From: Microbacterium thalli
GTDB taxonomy: Bacteria; Actinomycetota; Actinomycetes; Actinomycetales; Microbacteriaceae
Assembly (NCBI RefSeq): GCF_028737325.1
Contig: NZ_JAQZCH010000002.1
Coordinates: 186,001 to 250,000, forward strand
Length of the DNA stretch: 64,000 nt
Direction of reading: 5' to 3'
Positions within the stretch are counted from its first letter, which is position 1; the number at the start of each line of letters is the position of its first letter. The notes beneath the pieces are model-generated. The model had not been told where the DNA came from. It searched no databases and saw only the letters and a program-made list of their open reading frames with translations. A program made the position numbers and the translations under genes. Positions 38,594 through 53,867 of this stretch are shown here, one piece after another.

Positions 38594-39384
38594 CCTCGCG
38601 CGTCACCGCGGCGATCGACGCCGCCCACGCCGCCGGCCGGGGCGCCTTCGTCGGGTACCTGCCCCTGGGCTTCCCCGACCTCGCGACGAGCATCGATGCG
38701 GCGGTTGCCCTCGCTGAAGCCGGTGCCGACGTCCTCGAGCTCGGGCCGCCGTACTCCGACCCGGTCATGGACGGTGTGGTGATCCAAGAGGCCACCCAGA
38801 CGTCGCTCGCGGCGGGCTTCCGTCTGCGCGACACCTTCACCGCGGTGCGCGAGATCGCGGCACGCGTCGATGTGCCGATCCTGGTCATGACCTACTGGAA
38901 CCCGGTGCTGCAGTACGGGGTCGACCGTTTCGCCGACGACCTCGCCGCCGCCGGTGGTGCCGGGCTGATCACGCCCGACATCACCCCCGACGCCGCGCCC
39001 GAGTGGATCGCGGCCTCTGAGCGCACCGGGCTCGACCGTGTGTTCCTCGCGGCTCCGACCTCGACCGACGAGCGGCTGCGCATGATCGCGGCCGAGTCGA
39101 CCGGGTTCGTCTACACGGTGTCGACGATGGGCATCACGGGGGAGCGTGCCGAGCTGGATGCCGCCGCGCGAACCCTCGTCGGACGGCTGCGCGACTTCGG
39201 CGCCGGTCACGCCTGCGTCGGGATCGGCATCTCGACGCCCGACCAGGTCGCCGGGGTCGTCGAGTACGCCGACGGCGCCATCGTCGGCACCGCACTCGTG
39301 CGCGCTCTGCGCGACGGCGGGGTTTCGGCCATGACCGAGACCGCCCGCGCCCTGGCCGCGGGCACGCCGCGCCGCGCGGTCTAG
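38590..39384 (+). CDS. trpA: Tryptophan synthase alpha chain
   Basis: A 264-residue TIM barrel with [27 protein letters not shown] (the family Asp near position 60) and [13 protein letters not shown] common substitution is seen: LGPPYSDP where E. coli has LGVPFSDP. GTG start overlaps the trpB stop. Its own stop codon TAG forms the first three bases of a TAGACT hexamer that may promote lgt. Confidence 0.95.
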   Translation: MTSRVTAAIDAAHAAGRGAFVGYLPLGFPDLATSIDAAVALAEAGADVLELGPPYSDPVMDGVVIQEATQTSLAAGFRLRDTFTAVREIAARVDVPILVMTYWNPVLQYGVDRFADDLAAAGGAGLITPDITPDAAPEWIAASERTGLDRVFLAAPTSTDERLRMIAAESTGFVYTVSTMGITGERAELDAAARTLVGRLRDFGAGHACVGIGISTPDQVAGVVEYADGAIVGTALVRALRDGGVSAMTETARALAAGTPRRAV

Positions 39385-39387
39385 ACT
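39382..39387 (+). promoter_or_regulatory. Candidate -10 TAGACT for lgt, overlapping the trpA stop codon
   Basis: TAGACT begins with the TAG stop of trpA and lies 40 bp before the lgt ATG. A TCCCGAGGGA ribosome-binding site is present in the leader. Confidence 0.4.
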
Positions 39388-39427
39388 TTTCCGGTCGCAC
39401 GACCGCCGAATCCCGAGGGACGATCCG

Positions 39428-40402
39428 ATGATCCACGCCGCCACCCTGCTCGTCACGAGCATCCCCAGCCCGTCGGTGAGCTACGTCGACCTGGGACCGC
39501 TGCGCATCCACTTCTATGCGCTGTGCATCATCGCGGGCATCATCGTCGCGACCCTCCTGACCAACCACCGGCTGACCAAGCGGGGCGGTGAGCCGTGGGT
39601 CGTCATCGACATCGCCCTGCTCGCGGTGCCGCTCGCGCTCATCGGCGCCCGGGCCTTCCACGTGCTGACGCACCCGGGGTTCTACTTCGGGTCGGACAAG
39701 AACCCCTGGGCGGTCCTGTTCATCTGGGAGGGCGGCATCGCGATCTTCGGCGCCCTCATCGGCGGCGCGGTCGGTGCCTACCTGGGCTGCAGGTGGACCG
39801 GCATCCGGTTCTGGAGCTTCGCCGACGCGCTCGCTCCGGGCCTCCTGCTCGCCCAGGCGCTGGGCCGCTTCGGCAACTGGTTCAACCAGGAGCTGTTCGG
39901 CCTCCCCACGGATCTGCCGTGGGGCCTCGAGATCGACGCCGACAACCCCGCCTTCCCGGCGGGCTTGGCCCCCGACACCCTCTTTCACCCCACCTTCCTG
40001 TACGAAGTGATCTGGAACGGCCTCGGCGTGCTCGTGCTGCTGTGGGTCGGCCGCACCGTGTGGGCCCAGTGGGGCAAGCTGTTCGGCCTGTACCTCATCT
40101 GGTACGGCGCCGGTCGCGTCGTGTGGGAGTCGATCCGCATCGATCCGAGCGAGATCATCCTCGGCCTGCGCACGAACGTCTGGGCCGCGATCTTCGCCGT
40201 CCTCGTCGGTATCGCCATCATTGTCGTGCAGTCACGGCGCCACTTCGGCGACGAGCCGACGCCGTACCAGCCCGGTCGCGAATGGGTGGCTCCGAGCGCG
40301 CTACAATCGCAGAGCACCGAAGACTTCGTGGATCTGAGCGCACCCCCGACGCCCGAAGCTCACGCAGACAGCGCCACAAGCGCAGTCACCTCGAAGCAGT
40401 AG
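39428..40402 (+). CDS. lgt: Prolipoprotein diacylglyceryl transferase
   Basis: A 324-residue membrane enzyme that attaches diacylglycerol to the lipobox Cys of prolipoproteins. The Lgt signature [13 protein letters not shown] is complete, and about seven hydrophobic segments are visible. [12 protein letters not shown] and [13 protein letters not shown] are also typical. The last ~50 residues are a hydrophilic tail. It follows trpA, the usual actinobacterial order. Confidence 0.95.
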   Translation: MIHAATLLVTSIPSPSVSYVDLGPLRIHFYALCIIAGIIVATLLTNHRLTKRGGEPWVVIDIALLAVPLALIGARAFHVLTHPGFYFGSDKNPWAVLFIWEGGIAIFGALIGGAVGAYLGCRWTGIRFWSFADALAPGLLLAQALGRFGNWFNQELFGLPTDLPWGLEIDADNPAFPAGLAPDTLFHPTFLYEVIWNGLGVLVLLWVGRTVWAQWGKLFGLYLIWYGAGRVVWESIRIDPSEIILGLRTNVWAAIFAVLVGIAIIVVQSRRHFGDEPTPYQPGREWVAPSALQSQSTEDFVDLSAPPTPEAHADSATSAVTSKQ

Positions 40403-40454
40403 TTCCCCAGGGCCGACGTCGTCCCGGTTCAGCACCAATGTGAGGACGGTCAGC

Positions 40455-46494
<6,040 letters not shown>

Positions 46495-46536
46495 GCTGGA
46501 CCCATCCCCTCCCGACCCGAGACCACCGGAGATTCA

Positions 46537-47985
46537 GTGAGACGCGCCAAGATCGTCGCCACCCTGGGACCGGCCACAGCCAGCTACGAGATGGTGCGAG
46601 CCATCATCGACGCCGGCGTGGACGTGACCCGTTTCAACCTCAGCCACGGAGACTATTCGGAGCACGAGGCCCGCTGGGCAAACGTGCGCAAGGCGGCCGA
46701 CGATGCGGGGCGCCCCGTCGCCATCCTCGTCGACCTGCAGGGACCGAAGATCCGGCTCGGGAAGTTCGAGAACGGCCCGCACCAGCTCGCAGTGGGCGAC
46801 ATCTTCAAGATCACCACCGACGACATCCTCGGCACGAAGGAGATCGTCTCGACGACCTTCAAGGGTCTTCCGGGCGACGTCACGGCCGGCGACTTCCTGC
46901 TGATCGACGACGGCAAGGTCCGCGTCGAGGTCGTCTCGGTCGACGGCCCCGTCGTGACCACGAAGGTGATCGTCGCTGGTCCGGTGTCGAACAACAAGGG
47001 CATCAACCTGCCCGGCGTCGCGGTCAGCGTGCCGGCGCTCTCTGACAAGGACGAGGCCGACCTGCGCTGGGGGCTGCAGCAGGGTGCCGACCTCATCGCT
47101 CTGTCGTTCGTGCGTGACGCGGCTGACGTGACGCGTGTGCACGAGATCATGGCGGAGGAGGGCCGCAAGGTCCCCGTCATCGCGAAGATCGAGAAGCCGC
47201 AGGCTGTCGAGAACCTCGAGGAGATCATCGACGCCTTCGACGGCATCATGGTGGCCCGCGGCGACCTCGGCGTCGAACTGCCGCTCGAGGCAGTGCCGAT
47301 CGTGCAGAAGAAGGCTGTCGCGCTGTGCCGTCGCATGGCCAAGCCCGTCATCGTCGCGACTCAGATGCTCGAGTCGATGATCGAGAACCCCGTCCCGACG
47401 CGTGCCGAGACCAGCGACGTCGCGAATGCCGTCCTCGACGGTGCTGACGCCGTGATGCTGTCGGGCGAGACCAGCGTGGGCAAGTACCCGGTGGGCGTCG
47501 TCGAGACGATGGCGCGGATCGTGGACTCGACCGAGACCCACGGTCTCGACCGCATCGCTCCGCTGACGGCGAAGCCGCGCACGCAGGGCGGTGCCATCAC
47601 GCTCGCTGCGATGGAGGTCGCCCAGTTCATCGAGGCGAAGTTCCTCTGCATGTTCACCGAGTCCGGTGACACCGCGCGCCGCATGTCGCGCCTGCGCCCC
47701 GAGATCCCGATGATCGCGTTCGCGACCGACCCCGCCATCCGCCGCCGCATGGCGCTGACGTGGGGCATCCGCTCGAGCATGGTCGAAGAGGTGGCTCACA
47801 CCGATCTGATGTACCACCAGGTCGACGACTACTTCCTCTCCAACGGTCTCGCCGAGGTCGGCGACAAGGTCGTGGTGATCTCCGGATCCCCTCCCGGAAT
47901 CCAGGGCTCGACGAACGACATCCGCATCCACAAGATCGGCGACGCCGTCAACGGCCGGGCACCGATCTACCAGGCGATCCAGTAA
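46537..47985 (+). CDS. pyk: Pyruvate kinase
   Basis: A 482-residue glycolytic enzyme (PEP + ADP to pyruvate + ATP). RRAKIVATLGPA, the LVDLQGPKIR start of the B domain, the active-site AKIEKPQAVENLEEI, MVARGDLGVELP and TQMLESMIENPVPTRAE are complete. GTG start with CCGGAG upstream. A hairpin follows the stop. Confidence 0.97.
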   Translation: MRRAKIVATLGPATASYEMVRAIIDAGVDVTRFNLSHGDYSEHEARWANVRKAADDAGRPVAILVDLQGPKIRLGKFENGPHQLAVGDIFKITTDDILGTKEIVSTTFKGLPGDVTAGDFLLIDDGKVRVEVVSVDGPVVTTKVIVAGPVSNNKGINLPGVAVSVPALSDKDEADLRWGLQQGADLIALSFVRDAADVTRVHEIMAEEGRKVPVIAKIEKPQAVENLEEIIDAFDGIMVARGDLGVELPLEAVPIVQKKAVALCRRMAKPVIVATQMLESMIENPVPTRAETSDVANAVLDGADAVMLSGETSVGKYPVGVVETMARIVDSTETHGLDRIAPLTAKPRTQGGAITLAAMEVAQFIEAKFLCMFTESGDTARRMSRLRPEIPMIAFATDPAIRRRMALTWGIRSSMVEEVAHTDLMYHQVDDYFLSNGLAEVGDKVVVISGSPPGIQGSTNDIRIHKIGDAVNGRAPIYQAIQ

Positions 47986-48000
47986 CCGGAGCCGGGATGC

Positions 48001-48040
48001 CGAAGGGCGGGTACCTCGTGAAGAGGTACTCGCCCTTTCG
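48001..48040. terminator. Hairpin terminator between pyk and tRNA-Leu
   Basis: A 17-bp imperfect stem (48001-48017 with 48023-48040, one bulge) and a short loop. It lies between pyk and the convergent tRNA gene and can act on both strands. Confidence 0.75.
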
Positions 48041-48044
48041 TTCG

Positions 48045-48125
48045 TGCCGGTGGTGGGAGTCGAACCCACACGTCCGAAGACAACCGAGTTTGAGTCGGTC
48101 GCGTCTGCCATTCCGCCACACCGGC
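48045..48125 (-). tRNA. tRNA-Leu (anticodon CAA, reads UUG)
   Basis: On the minus strand, the acceptor stem GCCGGTG pairs with CACCGGC (discriminator A). The anticodon stem CCGA/TCGG closes the loop CTCAAAC, giving CAA. The variable arm is long, as in class II tRNAs, and the T arm is GTGGG-TTCGACT-CCCAC. The 3' CCA is not encoded. Confidence 0.95.
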
Positions 48126-48201
48126 GCACGCCTCTAGGAGCCTACCGGCAATCAAGCGTGCCACCGAGCGAGGCGGGAGCGTTCCCGGAACGGCCATACC
48201 G

Positions 48202-48207
48202 TAGGAT
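48202..48207 (+). promoter_or_regulatory. -10-like hexamer TAGGAT of a probable leaderless promoter
   Basis: TAGGAT, six bases (cgaaag), then GTG 48214. Confidence 0.5.
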
Positions 48208-48213
48208 CGAAAG

Positions 48214-48831
48214 GTGACAGAGCAAGAAGAGGTCCCCACGTCGGCCGCGCCCGCACCTCGCCGGGTCGTCGTCGCCGAGGACGAATCGCTGATCCGACTC
48301 GACATCGTCGAGATCCTCCGCGACAACGGTTATGACGTCGTCGGCGAGGCCGGAGACGGCGAGACCGCTGTGCAGCTGGCGACCGAGCTCCGTCCCGACC
48401 TCGTCATCATGGACGTGAAGATGCCGGTCCTCGACGGCATCTCGGCGGCCGAGCGGCTCGGCAAGGCGCACATCGCGCCGGTCGTCCTGCTCACCGCGTT
48501 CAGCCAGAAGGAGCTCGTCGAGCGGGCGACCGAGGCAGGCGCCCTGGCTTACGTCGTGAAGCCGTTCACCCCCAACGACCTCCTCCCGGCGATCGAGATC
48601 GCGCTGGCCCGCTATGAGCAGATCATCACGCTCGAGGCCGAGGTCGCCGACATGGTCGAGCGCTTCGAGACCCGCAAGCTCGTCGACCGGGCCAAGGGCC
48701 TGCTCAACGAGAAGATGGGGCTCAGCGAGCCCGAGGCGTTCCGCTGGATCCAGAAGGCGTCGATGGATCGCCGTCTGACGATGCAGGATGTCGCCAAGGC
48801 GATCATCGAGCAGCTGGCTCCCAAGAAGTAA
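48214..48831 (+). CDS. pdtaR: PdtaR-type response regulator with ANTAR RNA-binding domain
   Basis: A 205-residue protein: a receiver domain (VVVAEDESLIRLD with the acidic pocket, phospho-Asp in LVIMDVKMP, Thr in LLTAF, Lys in VVKPF) followed by a C-terminal ANTAR helical domain (about 140-200, LVDRAKGLLNEKMGLSEPEAF). ANTAR regulators bind paired hexanucleotide-loop hairpins and prevent termination. The neighbourhood (pyk, polA) matches Rv1626. No sensor kinase is nearby, as usual for PdtaR/PdtaS. The upstream hexamer points to leaderless translation from the GTG. Confidence 0.93.
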   Translation: MTEQEEVPTSAAPAPRRVVVAEDESLIRLDIVEILRDNGYDVVGEAGDGETAVQLATELRPDLVIMDVKMPVLDGISAAERLGKAHIAPVVLLTAFSQKELVERATEAGALAYVVKPFTPNDLLPAIEIALARYEQIITLEAEVADMVERFETRKLVDRAKGLLNEKMGLSEPEAFRWIQKASMDRRLTMQDVAKAIIEQLAPKK

Positions 48832-48844
48832 CCACCCGCGTCGC

Positions 48845-48901
48845 GAAGACCCCGTCGCGCACCGCTCGGCCTGAGGCCGCCGGTGCGCCGGCGGGGTCTT
48901 C
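48845..48901. terminator. Large hairpin between pdtaR and the thioesterase gene
   Basis: Outer arms GAAGACCCCG (48845-48854) and CGGGGTCTTC (48892-48901) are perfect complements. An inner stem joins CGCGCACCG with CGGTGCGC, topped by CGGCC-TGA-GGCCG. It lies between convergent genes. Confidence 0.8.
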
Positions 48902-48911
48902 TCGTCTGCCG

Positions 48912-49343
48912 TCAGGACGCGGCGGGGGAGTCCTTGATCAGGTTGGTGATGCGGATCGTCGAGCACCGTCGCCCCTGTTCGTCGGTGACGACGATCTCGT
49001 GCACGGTCATCGAACGGCCCAGGTGCAACGGCACGCAGGTGCCGGTCACGACGCCGGAGGTGGCCGATCGCGTGTGGGTGGCGTTGATGTCGACGCCGAC
49101 AGCGAGTCGACCGGCGCCGGCGTGCATGTTGGCCGCCATCGAACCGAGCGACTCGCCCAGGACGACATAGGCGCCGCCGTGGAGAAGGCCGGCGGGCTGG
49201 GTGTTCCCCTCGACCGGCATCGTCGCCACGCAGCGCTCGGTCGTGAACTCAAGGAAATCGATCCCCATGCGCTCGGCCAGCGCTCCTTTGCCGCGGGCGC
49301 GCGCCCAGTCGAGTCCGGCTTCGGCGTCGGTGTTCTCGAGCAT
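48912..49343 (-). CDS. PaaI-type hotdog-fold thioesterase
   Basis: A 143-residue protein of the PaaI/COG2050 group (acyl-CoA thioesterase). QPAGLLHGGAYVVLGESLGSMAA carries the conserved HGG and the catalytic acid, and VGVDINATHTRSAT is the second family motif. The ATG at 49343 has GAGGGTGGAG upstream. It diverges from polA. The acyl substrate is not known. Confidence 0.9.
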   Translation of the reverse strand: MLENTDAEAGLDWARARGKGALAERMGIDFLEFTTERCVATMPVEGNTQPAGLLHGGAYVVLGESLGSMAANMHAGAGRLAVGVDINATHTRSATSGVVTGTCVPLHLGRSMTVHEIVVTDEQGRRCSTIRITNLIKDSPAAS

Positions 49344-49388
49344 GCTCCACCCTCGGTCGCAGCGGGTCGTCCTGTCCGTCGCTCTCGT

Positions 49389-49394
49389 TAGGCT
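49389..49394 (+). promoter_or_regulatory. -10-like hexamer TAGGCT of a probable leaderless promoter
   Basis: TAGGCT, six bases (ggtcgg), then GTG 49401. Confidence 0.5.
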
Positions 49395-49400
49395 GGTCGG

Positions 49401-52040
49401 GTGACGGACTCCGCAAAGCCTACCCTTCTCGTCGTCGACGGCCACTCGCTGGCCTACCGGGCGTTCTTCGCTCTGCCGGTCGACAACTTCACGACCAAGG
49501 ACGGCCAGCACACGAACGGCATCTACGGGTTCCTGTCGATGTTCGTCAACCTCATCAAGGCCGAGAAGCCGACGCACCTCGCCGTCGCCTTCGACACGTC
49601 GCGCCAGTCCTTCCGCACGCGGGAGTACAGCGAGTACAAGGCGAACCGGTCCGAGTCCCCGGCCGAGTTCAAGGGGCAGATCCCGCTGCTGCAGGAGTGT
49701 CTCGCCGCGATGAACGTGACGGTACTGACCAAAGAGGATGTCGAGGCCGACGACATCCTCGCCACCCTGGCGACCCGGGCCGCGGCCGAGGGCTTCCAGG
49801 TGCTCGTCTGCTCCGGTGATCGCGACACGATCCAGCTCGTCACCGACGACGTCACGCTGCTGTACCCGAGCGTGCAGGGTGTCTCGCAGCTCAAGCGGTA
49901 CACCCCCGAGGCGGTCGTCGAGAAGTACGGCCTGCCGCCCGAGAACTATCCCGACATCGCCGCGCTGGTCGGCGAGACGAGTGACAACCTGCCGGGCGTC
50001 CCCAAGGTCGGCGAGAAGACCGCGGTGAAGTGGCTGACCCAGTGGGGCACGCTCGACGCTCTGATCGAGAACGCCGACAAGATCGGCGGCGTCGTCGGCG
50101 GCAACCTCCGTGAGCACCTCGACGACGTGCGCCGCAACCGCGCCCTGAACCGGCTGCTCACCGACGTCGAGCTCGAGCGGACGCCCGCCGACCTCGCGGT
50201 CAAGCCGATCGACGCCGAAGCCGTGCGCGACATCTTCGCCCGTCTCGAGTTCCGCACGTTGCTGCCGCGGGTGTTCGAGGCGGCCGGCGCCGACCCCGCG
50301 ATGGCGGTCGAGGCCGCGGCCCCGGCAGTGCCGGCGCCGGTCGCGTCCGAGCCCGATGCCGCGGCGCTGGCAGCCTGGGCCGAGGCCCAGGAGGGCGACA
50401 TCGGCGTCACCGTCATGGTCGCGGGCGGATTCCCTCAACGGATCGGTCTCGCGACCCGCGATGCCGCTGTCGAGGGGACGTGGGACGACACCGTCGCCGA
50501 AGCCCTGCGCGCGTGGCTCGAGTCCGACACCCCCAAGGTCATGGCCGATGCGAAGGTTCAGGTCAAGGCGCTGCGGCGCGCCGGGATCCGGCTCGGCGGA
50601 CTGACCTGCGATCCGATCCTGGCGGGTTGGCTGCTGCGCCCGAGCTTCCCCGACAAGACCCTCGCCGACCTCGTGCACCGCTACCTCGACGAGAAGCTTC
50701 CCGAGGCCGACCCGTCGCAGCTCGTGCCCGAGACCGAGGGCGCGACCCCGGGTCAGCTCTCGTGGTTCACGCTGCGCGCCGCCGACGCCGTCCGCGCCGA
50801 GCTGCCCGCCCCCGTCGCCTCGGTGCTCACCGACATCGAGCTGCCCACGCTCGACACGCTCGCCGACATGGAGCTCGCGGGCGTCGCGGTCTCGCACGAG
50901 AAGCTGTCCACGTTCTCGGGTGAGCTCGGCGCGCGCGCCGACGACATCGCACGGCGGGCGTACGAGACGATCGGACGCGAGGTCAACCTCGGTTCGCCCA
51001 AGCAGCTACAAGAGGTGTTGTTCGAGCATCTCGAGCTGCCGAAGACACGGAAGACGAAGACCGGGTACTCGACGGATGCCGCGGTGCTGGCCGACCTGCA
51101 GGAGTCGAACCCGCATCCCTTCCTCGCGCTGCTGCTGCAGCACCGCGAGGCGACCAAGCTGCGTCAGATCATCGAATCGCTCGATACCGCGATCGCCGCT
51201 GACGACCGCATCCACACGACGTACGTGCAGACCGGCAGCCAGACCGGACGCTTGTCGAGCACCGACCCCAACCTGCAGAACATCCCGATCCGCAATGAGG
51301 AGAGTCGGCGTATCCGCGCGGCGTTCGAGGTGGGCGAGGGGTATGAGACCCTCCTGACGGCGGACTACTCCCAGATCGAGATGCGCATCATGGCGCACCT
51401 GTCCGAAGACCCGGGTCTCATCGAAGCCTTCGTCTCAGGCGAGGACCTGCACCGCTTCGTCGGCGCCCGCGTGTTCGGGGTCGAACCCGCCGATGTCACC
51501 CCGGCGATGCGCACCAAGGTGAAGGCCATGTCGTACGGGCTCGTCTACGGCCTCTCGGCCTTCGGGCTCTCGAAGCAGCTGCGGATCGAGCAGTCCGAGG
51601 CGAAGCAGCTCATGCTCGAGTACTTCTCGCGCTTCGGCGCCGTTCGCGACTACCTCCGCTCGAGCGTCGAGCAGGCCCGCATCGACGGCTATACCGAGAC
51701 GATCTTCGGCCGCCGACGCCCGTTCCCCGACCTCGCGAGCCCCAACCGGGTGCTGCGTGAGAACGCCGAGCGCGCGGCTCTCAACGCCCCGATCCAGGGC
51801 AGCGCCGCGGACATCATGAAAATCGCCCTGTTCCGCATCGATCAGGAGTTCCGGTCCGAGGGTCTGCATTCGCGCGTGCTGCTGCAGATCCACGACGAGC
51901 TCGTCGTCGAGGTGGCCGCGGGGGAGTGGGATGCCGCTGAGCGGATCGTGCGGGAGCGCATGGGCGACGCGGCGGATCTGACCGTCCCGCTCGAGGTCCA
52001 GATCGGGCGCGGTGGCGACTGGGACGTAGCGGGGCACTGA
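49401..52040 (+). CDS. polA: DNA polymerase I
   Basis: An 879-residue enzyme for repair and Okazaki-fragment maturation. The N-terminal 5' nuclease domain (LVVDGHSLAYRAFFALP, VLVCSGDRDTIQLV, GETSDNLPGV) is complete. The middle exonuclease domain lacks the DxE proofreading residues, as is common in actinobacteria. The polymerase domain has motif A with D655 (ADYSQIEMR), the finger motif KAMSYGLVYGLS and motif C with D832 (QIHDELVVE). Proofreading is therefore unlikely. Confidence 0.97.
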   Translation: MTDSAKPTLLVVDGHSLAYRAFFALPVDNFTTKDGQHTNGIYGFLSMFVNLIKAEKPTHLAVAFDTSRQSFRTREYSEYKANRSESPAEFKGQIPLLQECLAAMNVTVLTKEDVEADDILATLATRAAAEGFQVLVCSGDRDTIQLVTDDVTLLYPSVQGVSQLKRYTPEAVVEKYGLPPENYPDIAALVGETSDNLPGVPKVGEKTAVKWLTQWGTLDALIENADKIGGVVGGNLREHLDDVRRNRALNRLLTDVELERTPADLAVKPIDAEAVRDIFARLEFRTLLPRVFEAAGADPAMAVEAAAPAVPAPVASEPDAAALAAWAEAQEGDIGVTVMVAGGFPQRIGLATRDAAVEGTWDDTVAEALRAWLESDTPKVMADAKVQVKALRRAGIRLGGLTCDPILAGWLLRPSFPDKTLADLVHRYLDEKLPEADPSQLVPETEGATPGQLSWFTLRAADAVRAELPAPVASVLTDIELPTLDTLADMELAGVAVSHEKLSTFSGELGARADDIARRAYETIGREVNLGSPKQLQEVLFEHLELPKTRKTKTGYSTDAAVLADLQESNPHPFLALLLQHREATKLRQIIESLDTAIAADDRIHTTYVQTGSQTGRLSSTDPNLQNIPIRNEESRRIRAAFEVGEGYETLLTADYSQIEMRIMAHLSEDPGLIEAFVSGEDLHRFVGARVFGVEPADVTPAMRTKVKAMSYGLVYGLSAFGLSKQLRIEQSEAKQLMLEYFSRFGAVRDYLRSSVEQARIDGYTETIFGRRRPFPDLASPNRVLRENAERAALNAPIQGSAADIMKIALFRIDQEFRSEGLHSRVLLQIHDELVVEVAAGEWDAAERIVRERMGDAADLTVPLEVQIGRGGDWDVAGH

Positions 52041-52102
52041 GCGCTTCGGGCGGGTGCAGGCCGGCGTCGCGCGACACCCTGAGGCGGGGGAACCGGTCGC
52101 AG

Positions 52103-52108
52103 TAGGCT
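52103..52108 (+). promoter_or_regulatory. -10-like hexamer TAGGCT before the DUF885 gene
   Basis: TAGGCT, six bases (cggagg), then ATG 52115. The spacer also resembles a ribosome-binding site but is immediately next to the start. Confidence 0.45.
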
Positions 52109-52114
52109 CGGAGG

Positions 52115-53791
52115 ATGACCGAAGCACAGCGCACCCCCACGCCGATCGACCAGATCGCCGACGCGTGGGTCGACACCCTTGCCGAGCTCTCGCCCGGGCT
52201 CGCGACGTACATCGGCCGGTTCGAGCACAACGGTCGCCTCGACGACTATTCGCCCGCCGGGACGGCCCGCATGCTCGAGGCGGCGCGCTCGACGCTCGCC
52301 GCTCTCGAAGCGGCGGAGCCCGTGGATGACGTCGACACCGTCACGCAGGCCGATCTCGCGGGCGACCTGCGTCTGCAGATCGAGCTGGCGGAGGCCGGCA
52401 ACCACCTGCGCGACGTCAACGTCATCGCGTCGCCCGCGCAGGAGATCCGCAGCACCTTCGACCTCATGCCCACCGACACCGTCGATGACTGGAGCGTCAT
52501 CGCATCGCGGTTGGGCGCTGTCCCCGCGGCGATCGAGGGGTACATCGAGACGCTCCGCGAAGGCATCGCCCGCGGTGTGGTGCCGGCGCGGCGCCAGGTC
52601 GCCGAGGTCGCGACGCAGATCGCCCGCTACACCTCCGACACCGGCTTCTTCGCCACCTTCGCCGCCGACGCGGCGCCGGCGGAGGGCGGGCTGCCCGCGT
52701 CGCTGGCGCGCGATCTGTCCGACAACGCCAACGCCGCTCGTGTCGCCTATGACGGGTTGGCCTCGTTCTTCACCGCCGAGCTGCTGCCCGAGGCATCCGA
52801 CATCGACGCCGTCGGACGTGAGCTGTACGCGCTGCACTCGCGCCGGTTCCTGGGCGCCACCGTCGATCTCGATGAGACGTACGAGTGGGGGCTGCAGGAG
52901 CTCGCGCGGATGGTCGCCGAGCAAGAGGCGATCGCCAACGAGATCCTGCCCGGCGCGACGGTCGAGGAAGCCGTCGCGTTCCTCGAGCAGGACGCTTCAC
53001 GCAAGCTTCACGGCACCGAGGCGCTGCAGAAGTGGATGCAGGAGACGAGCGACCGTGCCGTCGAGGAGCTCGGGCGCACGCACTTCGACATCCCCGAGCC
53101 GATTCGCACGCTCGAATGCATGATCGCCCCGACCAACGAGGGCGGCATCTACTACACCGGTCCCACGGACGACTTCTCGCGTCCCGGTCGCATGTGGTGG
53201 TCGGTACCGGAGGGCGTCGACTCGTTCGACACGTGGCGCGAGCTCACGACGGTCTATCACGAGGGCGTGCCGGGGCATCACCTCCAGATCGCGCAGTCCG
53301 TCTACAACCGAGCGGAGCTGAACTCGTGGCGGCGCCTGCTGGCAGGTTCCAGCGGCCACGCCGAGGGCTGGGCGCTCTACGCCGAGCGCCTGATGGAACA
53401 GCTCGGTTACCTCGACGACCCGGCCGACCGCCTGGGGATGCTCGACGGGCAGCGGATGCGTGCCGCACGCGTCGTCCTCGACATCGGCGTGCACCTGGGC
53501 AAGCAGCGTCCCGATGGCGAAGGGGTGTGGGACGCCGAGTACGCTCTGGCGTTCATGCAGCGCAACGTGAACATGCCCGACGAGTTCATCCGCTTCGAGG
53601 TCAACCGCTACCTCGGCTGGCCGGGGCAGGCGCCGTCGTACAAGGTCGGCCAGCGCATCTGGGAGCAGATCCGCGACGACTACGCGGCGCGTGCCGGCGA
53701 CGACTTCGACATCAAGGCGTTCCACATGACGGCGCTGCGGCTGGGCGGCGTGGGACTCGACACCCTGCGCATGGCGCTCGCCACGGACTGA
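52115..53791 (+). CDS. DUF885 family zinc peptidase-like protein
   Basis: A 558-residue cytoplasmic protein of the DUF885 family. It has the metal motif HEGVPGHH (H382, E383, H388, H389) and the downstream SSGHAEGWALYAERLMEQLG segment that supplies a further ligand Glu. No signal peptide is seen. The family is thought to be metallopeptidases; the substrate is unknown. It has its own promoter and a good terminator, so it is likely a single-gene unit. Confidence 0.9.
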   Translation: MTEAQRTPTPIDQIADAWVDTLAELSPGLATYIGRFEHNGRLDDYSPAGTARMLEAARSTLAALEAAEPVDDVDTVTQADLAGDLRLQIELAEAGNHLRDVNVIASPAQEIRSTFDLMPTDTVDDWSVIASRLGAVPAAIEGYIETLREGIARGVVPARRQVAEVATQIARYTSDTGFFATFAADAAPAEGGLPASLARDLSDNANAARVAYDGLASFFTAELLPEASDIDAVGRELYALHSRRFLGATVDLDETYEWGLQELARMVAEQEAIANEILPGATVEEAVAFLEQDASRKLHGTEALQKWMQETSDRAVEELGRTHFDIPEPIRTLECMIAPTNEGGIYYTGPTDDFSRPGRMWWSVPEGVDSFDTWRELTTVYHEGVPGHHLQIAQSVYNRAELNSWRRLLAGSSGHAEGWALYAERLMEQLGYLDDPADRLGMLDGQRMRAARVVLDIGVHLGKQRPDGEGVWDAEYALAFMQRNVNMPDEFIRFEVNRYLGWPGQAPSYKVGQRIWEQIRDDYAARAGDDFDIKAFHMTALRLGGVGLDTLRMALATD

Positions 53792-53801
53792 GCCGGGCTC
53801 C

Positions 53802-53842
53802 ACGGGCGGCCGACGGGAATACTTCCGTCGGCCGCCCGTTTT
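53802..53842 (+). terminator. Intrinsic terminator after the DUF885 gene
   Basis: A perfect 15-bp stem (53802-53816 with 53825-53839), 8-nt loop, then TTTT. The best rho-independent terminator in the window. Confidence 0.92.
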
Positions 53843-53867
53843 ATGCGTGTGAATGAAAGGTGATCTC

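Noticed and set aside
40440..40454. An upstream GTG start for gltB
   Set aside because: No ribosome-binding site at the right distance, while GAGGACGG fits the ATG at 40455.
53853..53867. An upstream ATG for the luciferase-like gene
   Set aside because: The GAAAGGTGA site lies after it and serves the ATG at 53868.
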